From Brachybacterium timonense (GTDB taxonomy: Bacteria; Actinomycetota; Actinomycetes; Actinomycetales; Dermabacteraceae), in contig NZ_LT984895.1 in NCBI RefSeq assembly GCF_900258505.1, positions 239,564 to 278,311 of the forward strand: a DNA stretch of 38,748 nucleotides, given 5' to 3'. Positions 1 to 6,974 of the stretch are shown here, one piece after another. Position 1 is the stretch's first letter; each line of letters starts with the position of its first letter. Position numbers and translations under genes: made by a program. The notes beneath the pieces were generated by a model. It saw only the letters and a program-made list of their open reading frames with translations, had not been told where the DNA came from and ran no database searches.

Positions 1-457
1 GCCGTCGGCGTCCGTACTCGGTTCTGCTGTGGGCCCGGTGGGGCCGTGATGTGCACTGTGCTGGCGGGCCGCCACAATGCGGGCGGTCTCCAGTGCTTCG
101 CGTTCGGTGATGCCGAGCGCGCTCGCCGCCGCAGCGACGTCGCGGAACTCCGGCTCGCGACGGATAACCTGGCCGGAATCGTCCCGGGAGACCTTCACCC
201 GAACAAGCTGGCCGCCCAGGGTGATCTCCTCGAACTCACGGGTGCGGATCGCGCGCTGAACAGGGTGGCGACGAACGCCAAGGCTGCCGGTCAGGCGCAT
301 GATCTGCTCCGACAGTGCCTCGGCCTGCTCTGTGCGGACCAATGCATGCACGGTGAGTGCCGGGCGACCGTGTTTCATGATGATCGGCGTCAGCCAGGCA
401 TCCAGGGCGCCAGCATCCAGCAGCGCCTGGACCACACCGGGCCACAGCCGCGGGTCC
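1..457 (-). pseudogene. 3' fragment of larC (duplicate copy)
   Basis: This stretch matches 2469-2925 base for base as far as I could read it, and encodes roughly the last 150 residues of LarC on the minus strand. At 457/458 the match stops abruptly and transposase-like sequence begins, so the 5' three quarters of the gene are missing and there is no start. The left limit is the window edge, so the copy may extend further left. It is almost certainly non-functional as a nickel-insertion enzyme because the N-terminal LarC1-type domain is absent. The lack of divergence points to a very recent duplication. Confidence 0.85.
1..457. repeat. 457-bp direct repeat, copy 1 (pairs with 2469-2925)
   Basis: Position n here corresponds to n+2468 in copy 2. 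Both copies have the same orientation. The right breakpoint falls after a GGTCC shared by both copies; the left breakpoint is outside the window. The two copies bracket the resolvase/cadmium segment at 458-2468. Confidence 0.9.
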
Positions 458-629
458 CGGTGCCCGCCCGCGAGGCTGTCTCCAGTCCGGCGTAGCCGTC
501 AGCGCGGTAGCGGGCGTGCCAGCGCTCCAGGATCCGTAGCCCGACGTCGGTCTCGCGAGCTAAGCGCGCGACGGGTACCTGGTCCTCGACGTGGAGCCTG
601 TGGATTCCCCACCGCGCTCGAGCGTCCAC
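458..629 (-). pseudogene. Truncated DDE transposase, N-terminal helix-turn-helix fragment
   Basis: A GTG at 629-627 opens about 57 codons reading VDARARWGIHRLHVED and then ARETDVG..LERWHARYRADGYAGLE. This is the N-terminal helix-turn-helix style of Mu/IS481-like transposases (HVEDGVP..LAR..GVS..TLQRW..RYRADG..GL). The frame runs straight into the larC fragment at 457, so the catalytic DDE domain is gone. It lies 7 bp downstream of the resolvase remnant on the same strand. The family assignment rests on motif recognition only. Confidence 0.6.
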
Positions 630-636
630 GATGCAC

Positions 637-1098
637 CTACTGCAAGGCGTTCTCGCGCCCGCGCTCGGCGCGCTGAAGGGCGCGGTAGAGCGTGGAGCGG
701 CCCACGCTGAACAGCCCTGCCAGCTCGCCCACGGTGGGCTCGTCGGCGGCATGTAGCTGGACGAGGTGAGCTTCTTGCCGGGGGTGAGCTTCGGTGACTT
801 CCCGCGCAGCCGGCCCTTGGCGTTGGCGACCTTCATCCCCTCGCGGGTGCGGATACGGATGAGGTCTGCTTCGAACTCGGCGACCATTGCCAGCACGTTG
901 AACAACGGTTTCCCCATCGGGTCGGTCGGGTCATACACCGATCCGGCGATGCTCAGCTTCACTTCCCGCGCCGCGAGGTCGTCGGCGATCTGGTGGGCAT
1001 CACGGACCGAACGCGCCAGCCGATCGAGCTTGGTGACCACGAACGTATCGCCGTCCCGACAGGCAGCCAGGCGTGCCGTCGTTCCTCTCGATGAGTAA
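637..1098 (-). pseudogene. Serine resolvase/invertase, 5'-truncated and frameshifted
   Basis: On the minus strand the frame reads RLAACRDGDTFVVTKLDRLARS, then SVYDPTDPMGKPLFNVLAMVAEFEADLIRIRTREGM and KGRLRGKSPKLTP. These are the core motifs of Tn3-type small serine recombinases. The N-terminal 60-70 residues, including the catalytic serine, are missing upstream of about 1098. Near 790 a run of C residues appears one base short: the C-terminal helix-turn-helix (AHLVQLHAADEPTVGELAGLF, then GRSTLYRALQRAERGRENALQ) continues in the next frame to a TAG at 639-637. The gene is therefore broken twice and is a relic of a mobile element that once moved or resolved this segment. Confidence 0.85.
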
Positions 1099-1177
1099 CG
1101 GTGGTGTCCGGTGAGGGATCCCCGTGCGGGCATGCGGTCTGGCCTGGCGCCTGCGCGAGAGTGTTCAGCGCCTGCTG

Positions 1178-1201
1178 TATAGTTCAGTCCATGCTGACTA
1201 T
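1178..1201 (+). promoter_or_regulatory. Candidate promoter/operator of cmtR-cadD, leaderless
   Basis: A TATAGT -10 hexamer lies at 1178-1183, seven bases before the ATG at 1191, so transcription would begin at or next to the start codon. An imperfect palindrome, ATAGTTCAG / CTGA-CTAT (1179-1201), overlaps the -10 and the start codon. That is where an autorepressing ArsR-type sensor would be expected to bind. I see no good -35. Confidence 0.4.
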
Positions 1202-1550
1202 TGCTTCGCGTCTCGACGTGATGAACCGCCTGGGTCGCGCACTGGCCGACCCCACTCGATCCCGGATCATCCTGACCCTGCTCGACCATCCCGCTTACCC
1301 GGCGGAACTGGCCCGAGATCTGGACCTGACACGCCCGAACGTGTCCAACCATCTGGCATGCCTGCGCGATTGCGGGATCGTCGTCTCCGAGCCCGAGGGT
1401 CGTCGGACACGGTATGAGATCGCCGATTCGCACCTGGCGCAGGCGCTGACGGCACTGGTCGATGCCACCCTGGCAGTGGACGAAGACGCCCCGTGCATCG
1501 ATCCCGCCTGCTCGCTTCCCGGATGCGACGCAGCTGGGGAGGGCGCATGA
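1191..1550 (+). CDS. cmtR: ArsR/SmtB-family Cd/Pb-sensing repressor, CmtR type
   Basis: This 119-residue winged-helix repressor most likely releases DNA when it binds cadmium or lead. It closely follows mycobacterial CmtR: RLGRALADPTRSRI at the N-terminus, the recognition helix LTRPNVSNHLACLRDCG (46-62) and DSHLAQAL..LVDATLAVD near the C-terminus. The three cysteines that bind metal in CmtR (57, 61 and 102) are at exactly these positions here. A further C-terminal CIDPACSLPGC stretch adds more cysteines. I chose the ATG at 1191 because it gives the family's normal N-terminus and sits 7 bp after a -10 box; an ATG at 1101 would add 30 unrelated residues. The stop overlaps the next start by 4 bp (ATGA), so repressor and exporter are translationally coupled. 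Confidence 0.9.
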   Translation: MLTIASRLDVMNRLGRALADPTRSRIILTLLDHPAYPAELARDLDLTRPNVSNHLACLRDCGIVVSEPEGRRTRYEIADSHLAQALTALVDATLAVDEDAPCIDPACSLPGCDAAGEGA

Positions 1551-2146
1551 TCCTCACCTCGGTCGTGCAGGCGATGGGCCTGTTCGCAGCGACCAACATC
1601 GACGACATCATCGTGCTCTCCCTCTTCTTCGCTCGAGGGGCCGGCCAGCGCGGCACCACCGCCCGTATTCTGGCCGGGCAGTACCTCGGATTCGCTGGCA
1701 TCCTCGGTGCCGCGGTCCTGGTGACCATCGGCGCCGGAGCCTTCCTGCCCTCGGCAGCCATCCCGTACTTCGGTCTCATCCCTCTGGGCCTTGGCCTCTG
1801 GGCCGCATGGCAGGCCTGGCGCGGAGACGACGACGATGACGACGAGGCCAAGGTTGCCGGCAAGAAGGTCGGCGTGTGGACAGTCGCAGGCGTCACCCTT
1901 GCCAACGGCGGCGACAACATCGGCGTCTACACCCCTGTCTTCCTCAGCGTGGAACCTCTCGCAGTAGTCGCCTACTGCATCGTCTTCCTCGCGCTCGTCG
2001 CGGCCCTGGTGGCCCTGGCACAGTTCGTCGCCACCCGCCCCCCGATCGCGGAAGTGCTCGAACGCTGGGAGCACATCCTCTTTCCCATCGTTCTCATCGG
2101 CCTCGGCATCGTGATCCTCGTCAGCGGCGGAGCCTTCGGGCTCTGA
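1547..2146 (+). CDS. cadD: CadD-family cadmium resistance transporter
   Basis: A 199-residue integral membrane protein with about five to six hydrophobic helices. It carries the CadD/LysE-like signatures ATNIDDIIVLSLFF near the N-terminus and LANGGDNIGVYTPVF at mid-protein. The conserved acidic NIDD and GGDN motifs fall in the first and fourth helices, where a metal path is expected. An acidic loop of consecutive Asp codons (GDDDDDDEAK) lies between the two halves. It probably exports Cd2+ and is controlled by the CmtR-type gene it overlaps. The last codons form a small hairpin with a TTCG loop (2130-2143). The pair sits between resolvase remnants and a duplicated larC end, so it was probably acquired as a resistance module. 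Confidence 0.88.
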   Translation: MILTSVVQAMGLFAATNIDDIIVLSLFFARGAGQRGTTARILAGQYLGFAGILGAAVLVTIGAGAFLPSAAIPYFGLIPLGLGLWAAWQAWRGDDDDDDEAKVAGKKVGVWTVAGVTLANGGDNIGVYTPVFLSVEPLAVVAYCIVFLALVAALVALAQFVATRPPIAEVLERWEHILFPIVLIGLGIVILVSGGAFGL

Positions 2147-2456
2147 CGTAGCGGCAGCGATCCAAACGGCCCCGATCGGGCGCACCCCTCTCGGTTCAGA
2201 CCCCAACAACTACCCGCAGCCAGTCCTGTGTGATCGCAGCAAAAAGACCGCCACGGAGCGCTGCAAAAATCCCGCCGCCAAGCGAACGACGACACACGTT
2301 CGGCTGCTGCCCTCGAGGTGAAGCCGTCACCGGGGGACACCGCCTGCCCCAACGAGGCCCTCCGCTACCGCTCCCGCGACGGTCGAGACGACCGATGCTC
2401 ACGACCAGGACTCCGCGTCCGTTACGCCCTGGACTCGGAACACGAACCATGACGCT
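2147..2456. other. Gene-free spacer between cadD and larC
   Basis: I see no credible coding region in these 310 bases. The only structure noted is a 10-bp palindrome CCCGATCGGG at 2171-2180. It lies between the convergent cadD and larC genes and may hold their terminators, but no hairpin with a T tract is visible. Confidence 0.5.
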
Positions 2457-4184
2457 TCAGGTCGAGCTGCCGTCGGCGTCCGTACTCGGTTCTGCTGTGG
2501 GCCCGGTGGGGCCGTGATGTGCACTGTGCTGGCGGGCCGCCACAATGCGGGCGGTCTCCAGTGCTTCGCGTTCGGTGATGCCGAGCGCGCTCGCCGCCGC
2601 AGCGACGTCGCGGAACTCCGGCTCGCGACGGATAACCTGGCCGGAATCGTCCCGGGAGACCTTCACCCGAACAAGCTGGCCGCCCAGGGTGATCTCCTCG
2701 AACTCACGGGTGCGGATCGCGCGCTGAACAGGGTGGCGACGAACGCCAAGGCTGCCGGTCAGGCGCATGATCTGCTCCGACAGTGCCTCGGCCTGCTCTG
2801 TGCGGACCAATGCATGCACGGTGAGTGCCGGGCGACCGTGTTTCATGATGATCGGCGTCAGCCAGGCATCCAGGGCGCCAGCATCCAGCAGCGCCTGGAC
2901 CACACCGGGCCACAGCCGCGGGTCCAGATCATCGACATTCGCGTCGAGCTGCACCGCGTGGCGGGGAGTGTCATGCGCATCAGCGGCCGCGGAGCCGGCC
3001 GGGTGAGCGGCGACGCTGCCCTCGTGGCGCGTGGTGGTTGGGGTGGCGTCGGACGCTGGCGCCTCGCGGGGGCTCGCTGCGCTGTTGCTGGGGCCGACGG
3101 GTGCTGGGGCGCCGATGAGCACGCGCACCACATTGGGCCTGCCGGGAGTGTCCTTCGTGCCGGCACCGATGCCCATCGCCTGGGTGATGATCGGGGGCTG
3201 CGGGCCGGAGGCCTGGCACAGCGCGCGGATCAAGGCCACGCCCGTGGGTGTGGCCAGCTCGCCGATTCCGGGCGCGACCCCAGGCGGGACGGGGCGATCC
3301 GGGTGGGCGTGCGGCCCGCCCACCGTGTGTGCAGGCGGGTTCGCCTCGTGATCGTGGGGATCGTGGGGGTGGTCGTGCGAGTCCGTCTGGGGGTGCGCGT
3401 CGTGGTGGTTGTGAGCGTGGGGGTGGCTGTGATGCCGGGGGCGGCCATCATCGTGGGAATGCGCGTGCTCGTGCCCGTGGTGGTGCGTGTGGTCGTGACC
3501 GTGTCCGTGCGCATGCCCGTGGCCGCGCGGTGGCAGCAGCTCGCCAGAGACCGTCGGCCACCCGATCGCGAGCCGCGCGACCGCCGGAACAGGCACCGGA
3601 ATATCGCCATGCGCAGCACGGATACGACCAGAGCCGACGGCGATCACGCTGCCGATACCGGACTCAATGCCGAGCTGGCGCCACGCCTCGCAGCAGCCCA
3701 CCACATCCGCGATCGAGTCAAGCGCCCCGACTTCGTGGAAATGGATCTGCTCGGCCGGGATGCCGTGCGCGGCAGCCTCCGCATCAGCCAGGCGTGAGAA
3801 CGCGTCCAGGGCCAGCTCGCAGGTGCGCGCCGGCACGGCCCCGCTCTGCTGTGCAGTGGTGAGCATGTCCCGGATCGAGGACCATGTGCGGTGCGGCGGA
3901 TCCTCGACCAGCACGTCAACATCGACCTTCGTGCTTGCCTGCCCACAGCGGTCCACGCGCTCAGCACGCAGTCGCACCGAGCCGGGGATCAGTGCATCCA
4001 GCACCGCCTGCACGCCCTTGAGACTCGCGCCAGCATCCACCAGGGCGCCCAGCAGCATGTCCCCGGCAACCCCGGCGGTCGCGTCGATCCACGCGAGGGC
4101 CGGTGCGGCCTCGACCGGGGGTGATGGCGTGGCCGAAGCGGATGACGGGGTCGGAATGGTCGCCGCGCGCGAGGTGCTCTGCAT
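2457..4184 (-). CDS. larC: LarC, nickel-insertion enzyme for the nickel-pincer nucleotide cofactor
   Basis: This 575-residue protein completes synthesis of the nickel-pincer nucleotide by inserting Ni into the bisthiocarboxylate nucleotide in a CTP-dependent reaction; the cofactor serves LarA enzymes. Landmarks are WIDATAGVAGDMLLGAL (32-48), IHFHEVGALDSIADVVG (147-163), GELATPTGVALI and, in the C-terminal half, VQLDANVDDLDPRLWPGVV..LLDAGALDAWLTPIIMKHGRP. Some lactobacilli need a programmed frameshift to join LarC1 and LarC2, but here the two halves lie in one frame. A very His-rich linker (about 221-295, runs of HG/HD/HH) separates them and could store nickel. ATG 4184 puts the conserved WIDATAG near the N-terminus, although about 30 variable residues still precede it. 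larE and larB lie about 29 kb away. The 3' end is duplicated at 1-457. Confidence 0.92.
   Translation of the reverse strand: MQSTSRAATIPTPSSASATPSPPVEAAPALAWIDATAGVAGDMLLGALVDAGASLKGVQAVLDALIPGSVRLRAERVDRCGQASTKVDVDVLVEDPPHRTWSSIRDMLTTAQQSGAVPARTCELALDAFSRLADAEAAAHGIPAEQIHFHEVGALDSIADVVGCCEAWRQLGIESGIGSVIAVGSGRIRAAHGDIPVPVPAVARLAIGWPTVSGELLPPRGHGHAHGHGHDHTHHHGHEHAHSHDDGRPRHHSHPHAHNHHDAHPQTDSHDHPHDPHDHEANPPAHTVGGPHAHPDRPVPPGVAPGIGELATPTGVALIRALCQASGPQPPIITQAMGIGAGTKDTPGRPNVVRVLIGAPAPVGPSNSAASPREAPASDATPTTTRHEGSVAAHPAGSAAADAHDTPRHAVQLDANVDDLDPRLWPGVVQALLDAGALDAWLTPIIMKHGRPALTVHALVRTEQAEALSEQIMRLTGSLGVRRHPVQRAIRTREFEEITLGGQLVRVKVSRDDSGQVIRREPEFRDVAAAASALGITEREALETARIVAARQHSAHHGPTGPTAEPSTDADGSST
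2469..2925. repeat. 457-bp direct repeat, copy 2 (inside larC)
   Basis: Copy 2 of the repeat at 1-457, lying within the intact larC and covering about its last 150 codons except the final few. Copy 1 is linked to transposase and resolvase debris. This copy continues uninterrupted into the rest of larC, so it is the original. Confidence 0.9.
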
Positions 4185-4337
4185 GTACTCGATGCTACGT
4201 GGCGGCCCCGCGTAGCGTCTGGCGAAGCCGACGGCACTGCGCAGGGCCGGGGGTCGATGGCGGTGCGCGGTGACGGGCACGCCGAGGGCAGGTGTTGACT
4301 CCCGGTGTGCGCCGCCCCGGGCGGGCTGACGCGAGGT

Positions 4338-4357
4338 GATGGGGAGTTCTGCCCATG
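4338..4357. promoter_or_regulatory. Near-palindrome shared with the second ESX-like locus
   Basis: GATGGGGAGTTCTGCCCATG matches the perfect palindrome at 17444-17463 in 17 of 20 positions. Both lie roughly 90-130 bp upstream of an EspG-like or WXG-type gene. It is probably a binding site for a shared regulator. The same bases also give a GGGGAG ribosome-binding-like run and the ATG of the small frame at 4355, so the two readings compete. Confidence 0.55.
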
Positions 4358-4471
4358 TGCAACCCTCTGGCCTGCACATACGCTGCGAAGTGCGACCCGA
4401 CGGCCGCATCGTTTCGGCCCTGCGGGATGCTCGACGACATTGACGAACCCACCGAGCAGGAGACGCCGTGA
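4355..4471 (+). CDS. Possible 38-residue cysteine-containing leader ORF
   Basis: An ATG at 4355 opens 38 codons (MCNPLACTYAAKCDP..., ending EPTEQETP) with cysteines at 2, 7, 13 and 23. The stop TGA overlaps the GTG start of the EspG-like gene (GTGA, 4468-4471), exactly the coupling used elsewhere in this window. GGGGAG lies 8 bp upstream. Against it, the start codon falls inside the shared palindrome at 4338-4357. In the second locus the palindrome has no such frame and lies upstream of a -35-like TTGACC, so the real transcript might begin downstream of this ATG. I do not recognise the product. Confidence 0.3.
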   Translation: MCNPLACTYAAKCDPTAASFRPCGMLDDIDEPTEQETP

Positions 4472-5265
4472 CCGCCCACCTCGACCAGGCCCCGCGCCTG
4501 GCATCACTGCCGGGACCGTCCCGTCTGGTGCGCATCTCCGAGCCCAGCTGGACCTGGCTACGGCAGGCCGCCCTCGGCGTCGACGTCGGCGAGCCGACGC
4601 CGCAGCAACGTACCGAGCTGGTCACCGCCGGGCTTCTCATGGCCGGTGACGCACAGGCCGATGAGACGGCGTCGGACCCGACAGACGAGAGCGCCGTCGA
4701 ACTGGAGCCGCACTGGCAGCACGCCATCGCGACCGGACTCGATAGCCCCGTCGGCGTCGAACTGGTCTGCCTCGATGGCACGGACGCCTGGACGACGCGC
4801 CTGCGCGTTACTGGCCGCACCGCACTTCTTGTTGACCAGGTGCACGCGCCCGAGGCTGACGGGGAGACGGTCCGTCTGTCCCATCGCAGCAGTGCCGTGA
4901 CCCTCGGCATCGCTTCGGTGGACCACATCGCGCAGCTGCTGGAAGCCGTTGTGCCGCAGCGCCCTGCCTTCACTGACGCCGAGCCCGCGCCGGTCCCCGA
5001 GCACCTCGTCGACGCGCCGGCGGTTGCCGAGGTGCAGGCACTCGTGGTCGCAAGCCCCACACCCGAGACCACGGTGGCTGGCGGCGGCTCGTTCTACGCC
5101 GTCGGCGAGCAGGGCGAGCATCTGATCGTCCTGGAGAAACAGGCCGACGGCGCGCAGGCCACGGCTCTCGCCCCCCGCGCTCTGACCACGATCATCACCC
5201 ACGACCTCATCGCCGCGATCAACCACGTCGCGGCTGTTGCCGCTCAGGGGAAGGACCAGGCATGA
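4468..5265 (+). CDS. EspG-like ESX-secretion-associated protein (probable chaperone)
   Basis: A 265-residue soluble protein without signal peptide or membrane segment. It starts with GTG, overlapping the small frame upstream by 4 bp. The middle (GVELVCLDGTDAWTTRLRVTGRTALLVDQ) and the C-terminal half (GGSFYAVGEQGEHLIVLEKQADG..ALAPRALTTII) follow the two-lobe beta-sheet pattern of EspG-family proteins, which bind ESX substrates in the cytosol. It resembles the product of 18640-19527, which also sits beside a WXG-type gene, so the two look like paralogues. It precedes and overlaps the WXG-lipase gene (ATGA), so the two proteins are made together and the partner is probably that effector. An immunity role is the main alternative. 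Family membership is inferred from pattern and context. Confidence 0.6.
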   Translation: MTAHLDQAPRLASLPGPSRLVRISEPSWTWLRQAALGVDVGEPTPQQRTELVTAGLLMAGDAQADETASDPTDESAVELEPHWQHAIATGLDSPVGVELVCLDGTDAWTTRLRVTGRTALLVDQVHAPEADGETVRLSHRSSAVTLGIASVDHIAQLLEAVVPQRPAFTDAEPAPVPEHLVDAPAVAEVQALVVASPTPETTVAGGGSFYAVGEQGEHLIVLEKQADGAQATALAPRALTTIITHDLIAAINHVAAVAAQGKDQA

Positions 5266-6824
5266 GCTTCTACGGCATGGACACTGCGCAGGTCCAGGAT
5301 CACGCAAGCACCGTCGACGAGGCGGCACGCCGACTCGAAGACATCCTCGGTCAGCTCAGCAGCACTGTTGGTGGCGTCGGCTGGATCGGTCCGGACGCCG
5401 ACGCGTTCCAGAACAGCTTCAGCCAGGTGCGCGGCAGGGCTGCGTCGGCAGCGGACGACCTCCGGTCCCGCGCCGACGTGCTGCGCGACGATGTCGACGA
5501 GCAGGATCGTGCCTCAGCCGACGGCGGGTTCTTCGACGGCCTCTTGGATTGGCTGGGCGATATGGCGCGCGGCATCACCGATGCCATCGCCCGTGGAATC
5601 GAATGGCTCGGGAACACCGTCAGCGACGGTATCGAGTGGGCTGGTGATCGGGTTCGCGATGGCGCCGAAGCGATCGGCGGCGCGATCGAGAGCGGCATCG
5701 ACTGGGCCGGGGACCGGATCAGCGACGGACTGGGGTGGGTTGGCGACAGGCTCCGCGATGGTGCCAGCTGGGTGGGGGACCGCATCAGTGATGGCCTGGA
5801 CTGGGTTGGTGACCGGGTCGAGGACGGCAAGCGCCTGCTGGAGAACGCCGTGGAGGCCGTGAAGGACCGCGCGTGGTCCTTGCTTAGGCCGGAGAACATC
5901 GACGGCTTGTCCGAGACTGTGCGCGGTATTGGGGACTTCATTGACAGCGAATTCGGTACGGACCTGAATTGGGTCCAGGATGGCGCCGGCTACGCGGATC
6001 CGCCGCAGCGCGTGACGGCGGAGGAGTCTGGCTACGTCGCGCCCTCGGACCTCAGTGACATCATCCAGAACACCCAAAACGCCTACGGCGATAAAGAGAC
6101 GGGGAACGTGTCGATGACCGTGGTCCGCGATGCGCAGGGCAACCCGCAGGGCGTCATCGCGAACATCCCGGGCACCGAGCAGTGGAGCCCGTCGGCCGGA
6201 GACAACCCTTTCGACCTCACAGGCAACGCGGAGCTCGCCGGGTCGTCGGGCACCTCCGCGGGTACCCAGGCCACGGCCGATGCCATCCGCCAGCTGTACG
6301 AAGACGCTGGCATCCCACCGGGGACCCCGCTGATGCTCAACGGGCATTCGCAGGGCGGCATGGTTGCGGCGAGCCTCGCCGGTGATTCCTCATTCACCAG
6401 TGAGTTCAATGTTACTAATGTGATGACCGTCGGATCGCCGGTGGATAACCTGCCAGCCGCCCCGGGTGTCAACCAGATCAATATTCAGCACGATAAGGAC
6501 GTCGTCCCGCACCTGGATGGTGACGGCAGAGGTGCTGGTGGCAAGCCAGTCAGCAGCGCGACCGGCGAGACCGTCACGCTGGACAGCCCCTACGGGCGCT
6601 CGAATCCTCTGGGGAACCATGAGGCGCAGGAGTACCAGAACTCCGTCGCCGAGCAGCTGCAGGACCCGAACTCCGCCTTGTCGAAATACCAGTCGGACTC
6701 GAGCATGGACCCGTTCTTGACGAACAACCCCAGTCAGGTCGAGCACTACGAGTCACAGGTGCACAGGCGGCAAACCGACTCATCCCCGCGTAATGAGCGG
6801 CTGTGGCCTGATAGCACGGTGTGA
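5262..6824 (+). CDS. WXG-domain protein with C-terminal alpha/beta-hydrolase (putative type VII lipase effector)
   Basis: This 520-residue protein has three parts. Residues 1-95 form a helical hairpin of the WXG100 kind, with W41-I-G43 followed by PDADAFQNSF. Residues 112-199 are eight consecutive 11-residue repeats (G-[IL]-x-W-[AV]-G-D-R-[IVL]-x-D). Residues about 265-500 form an alpha/beta-hydrolase domain with the nucleophile elbow GHSQGG (Ser363), a likely acid at Asp411 or Asp413 (NIQHDKDVVPH) and a likely His453 (PLGNHEAQEY). There is no signal peptide, as expected for ESX export through the WXG domain. The probable action is cleavage of ester lipids or phospholipids after secretion. 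It overlaps the EspG-like gene by 4 bp and is followed by a lipoprotein gene that may encode immunity. The substrate and the secretion machine are not visible here. Confidence 0.75.
   Translation: MSFYGMDTAQVQDHASTVDEAARRLEDILGQLSSTVGGVGWIGPDADAFQNSFSQVRGRAASAADDLRSRADVLRDDVDEQDRASADGGFFDGLLDWLGDMARGITDAIARGIEWLGNTVSDGIEWAGDRVRDGAEAIGGAIESGIDWAGDRISDGLGWVGDRLRDGASWVGDRISDGLDWVGDRVEDGKRLLENAVEAVKDRAWSLLRPENIDGLSETVRGIGDFIDSEFGTDLNWVQDGAGYADPPQRVTAEESGYVAPSDLSDIIQNTQNAYGDKETGNVSMTVVRDAQGNPQGVIANIPGTEQWSPSAGDNPFDLTGNAELAGSSGTSAGTQATADAIRQLYEDAGIPPGTPLMLNGHSQGGMVAASLAGDSSFTSEFNVTNVMTVGSPVDNLPAAPGVNQINIQHDKDVVPHLDGDGRGAGGKPVSSATGETVTLDSPYGRSNPLGNHEAQEYQNSVAEQLQDPNSALSKYQSDSSMDPFLTNNPSQVEHYESQVHRRQTDSSPRNERLWPDSTV
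5595..5858 (+). repeat. Eight 11-codon (hendecad) repeats within the WXG-lipase gene
   Basis: Residues 112-199 fall into eight in-register 11-mers, each starting with Gly: GIEWLGNTVSD, GIEWAGDRVRD, GAEAIGGAIES, GIDWAGDRISD, GLGWVGDRLRD, GASWVGDRISD, GLDWVGDRVED, GKRLLENAVEA. The Trp and aliphatic positions would line one face of an 11/3 helix and the Asp/Arg positions the other. This is the pattern of membrane-surface helices. The DNA repeats are imperfect. Confidence 0.85.
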
Positions 6825-6878
6825 ACACGGCGCGAGTGGACGGAGCGCCTTCTCTGCCTCTGCACATGTGCTGGTCGC

Positions 6879-6917
6879 AGTGTGATCACAGCACGAGCAG
6901 TGTGATCACAGCACGAG
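6879..6917. promoter_or_regulatory. Two tandem 20-bp units each holding the palindrome TGTGATCACA
   Basis: The unit AGTGTGATCACAGCACGAGC begins at 6879 and again at 6899. The perfect 10-bp palindromes are thus spaced 20 bp, close to two helical turns, which suits cooperative binding on one DNA face. They lie 58 bp upstream of the lipoprotein gene at 6975 and 55 bp downstream of the lipase gene. No regulator is identified. Confidence 0.45.
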
Positions 6918-6974
6918 TGAGCCGAGCAGTGGCCGGGATCGGCACGCTTCCCGACAGTGCAGGATGATGTTGTG

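Noticed and set aside
390..1433. A 347-codon minus-strand open frame spanning the larC fragment, transposase and resolvase remnants
   Set aside because: It is a chance read-through of several broken genes; its parts belong to different families and the resolvase portion is frameshifted.
2514..3797. A 427-codon plus-strand frame opposite larC
   Set aside because: It is antisense to a well-supported larC, has low-complexity RV/VV runs from the His-rich codons and no family motifs.
2457..5072. Longer larC start at 5072 giving 871 residues
   Set aside because: The extra 296 residues run antisense to the EspG-like gene and upstream spacer, and lack LarC motifs; ATG 4184 places the conserved WIDATAG near the N-terminus.
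6879..6917. TGTGATCACA considered as a CRP site
   Set aside because: The CRP-type consensus has six bases between TGTGA and TCACA; here the halves abut, so the same protein family cannot be assumed.
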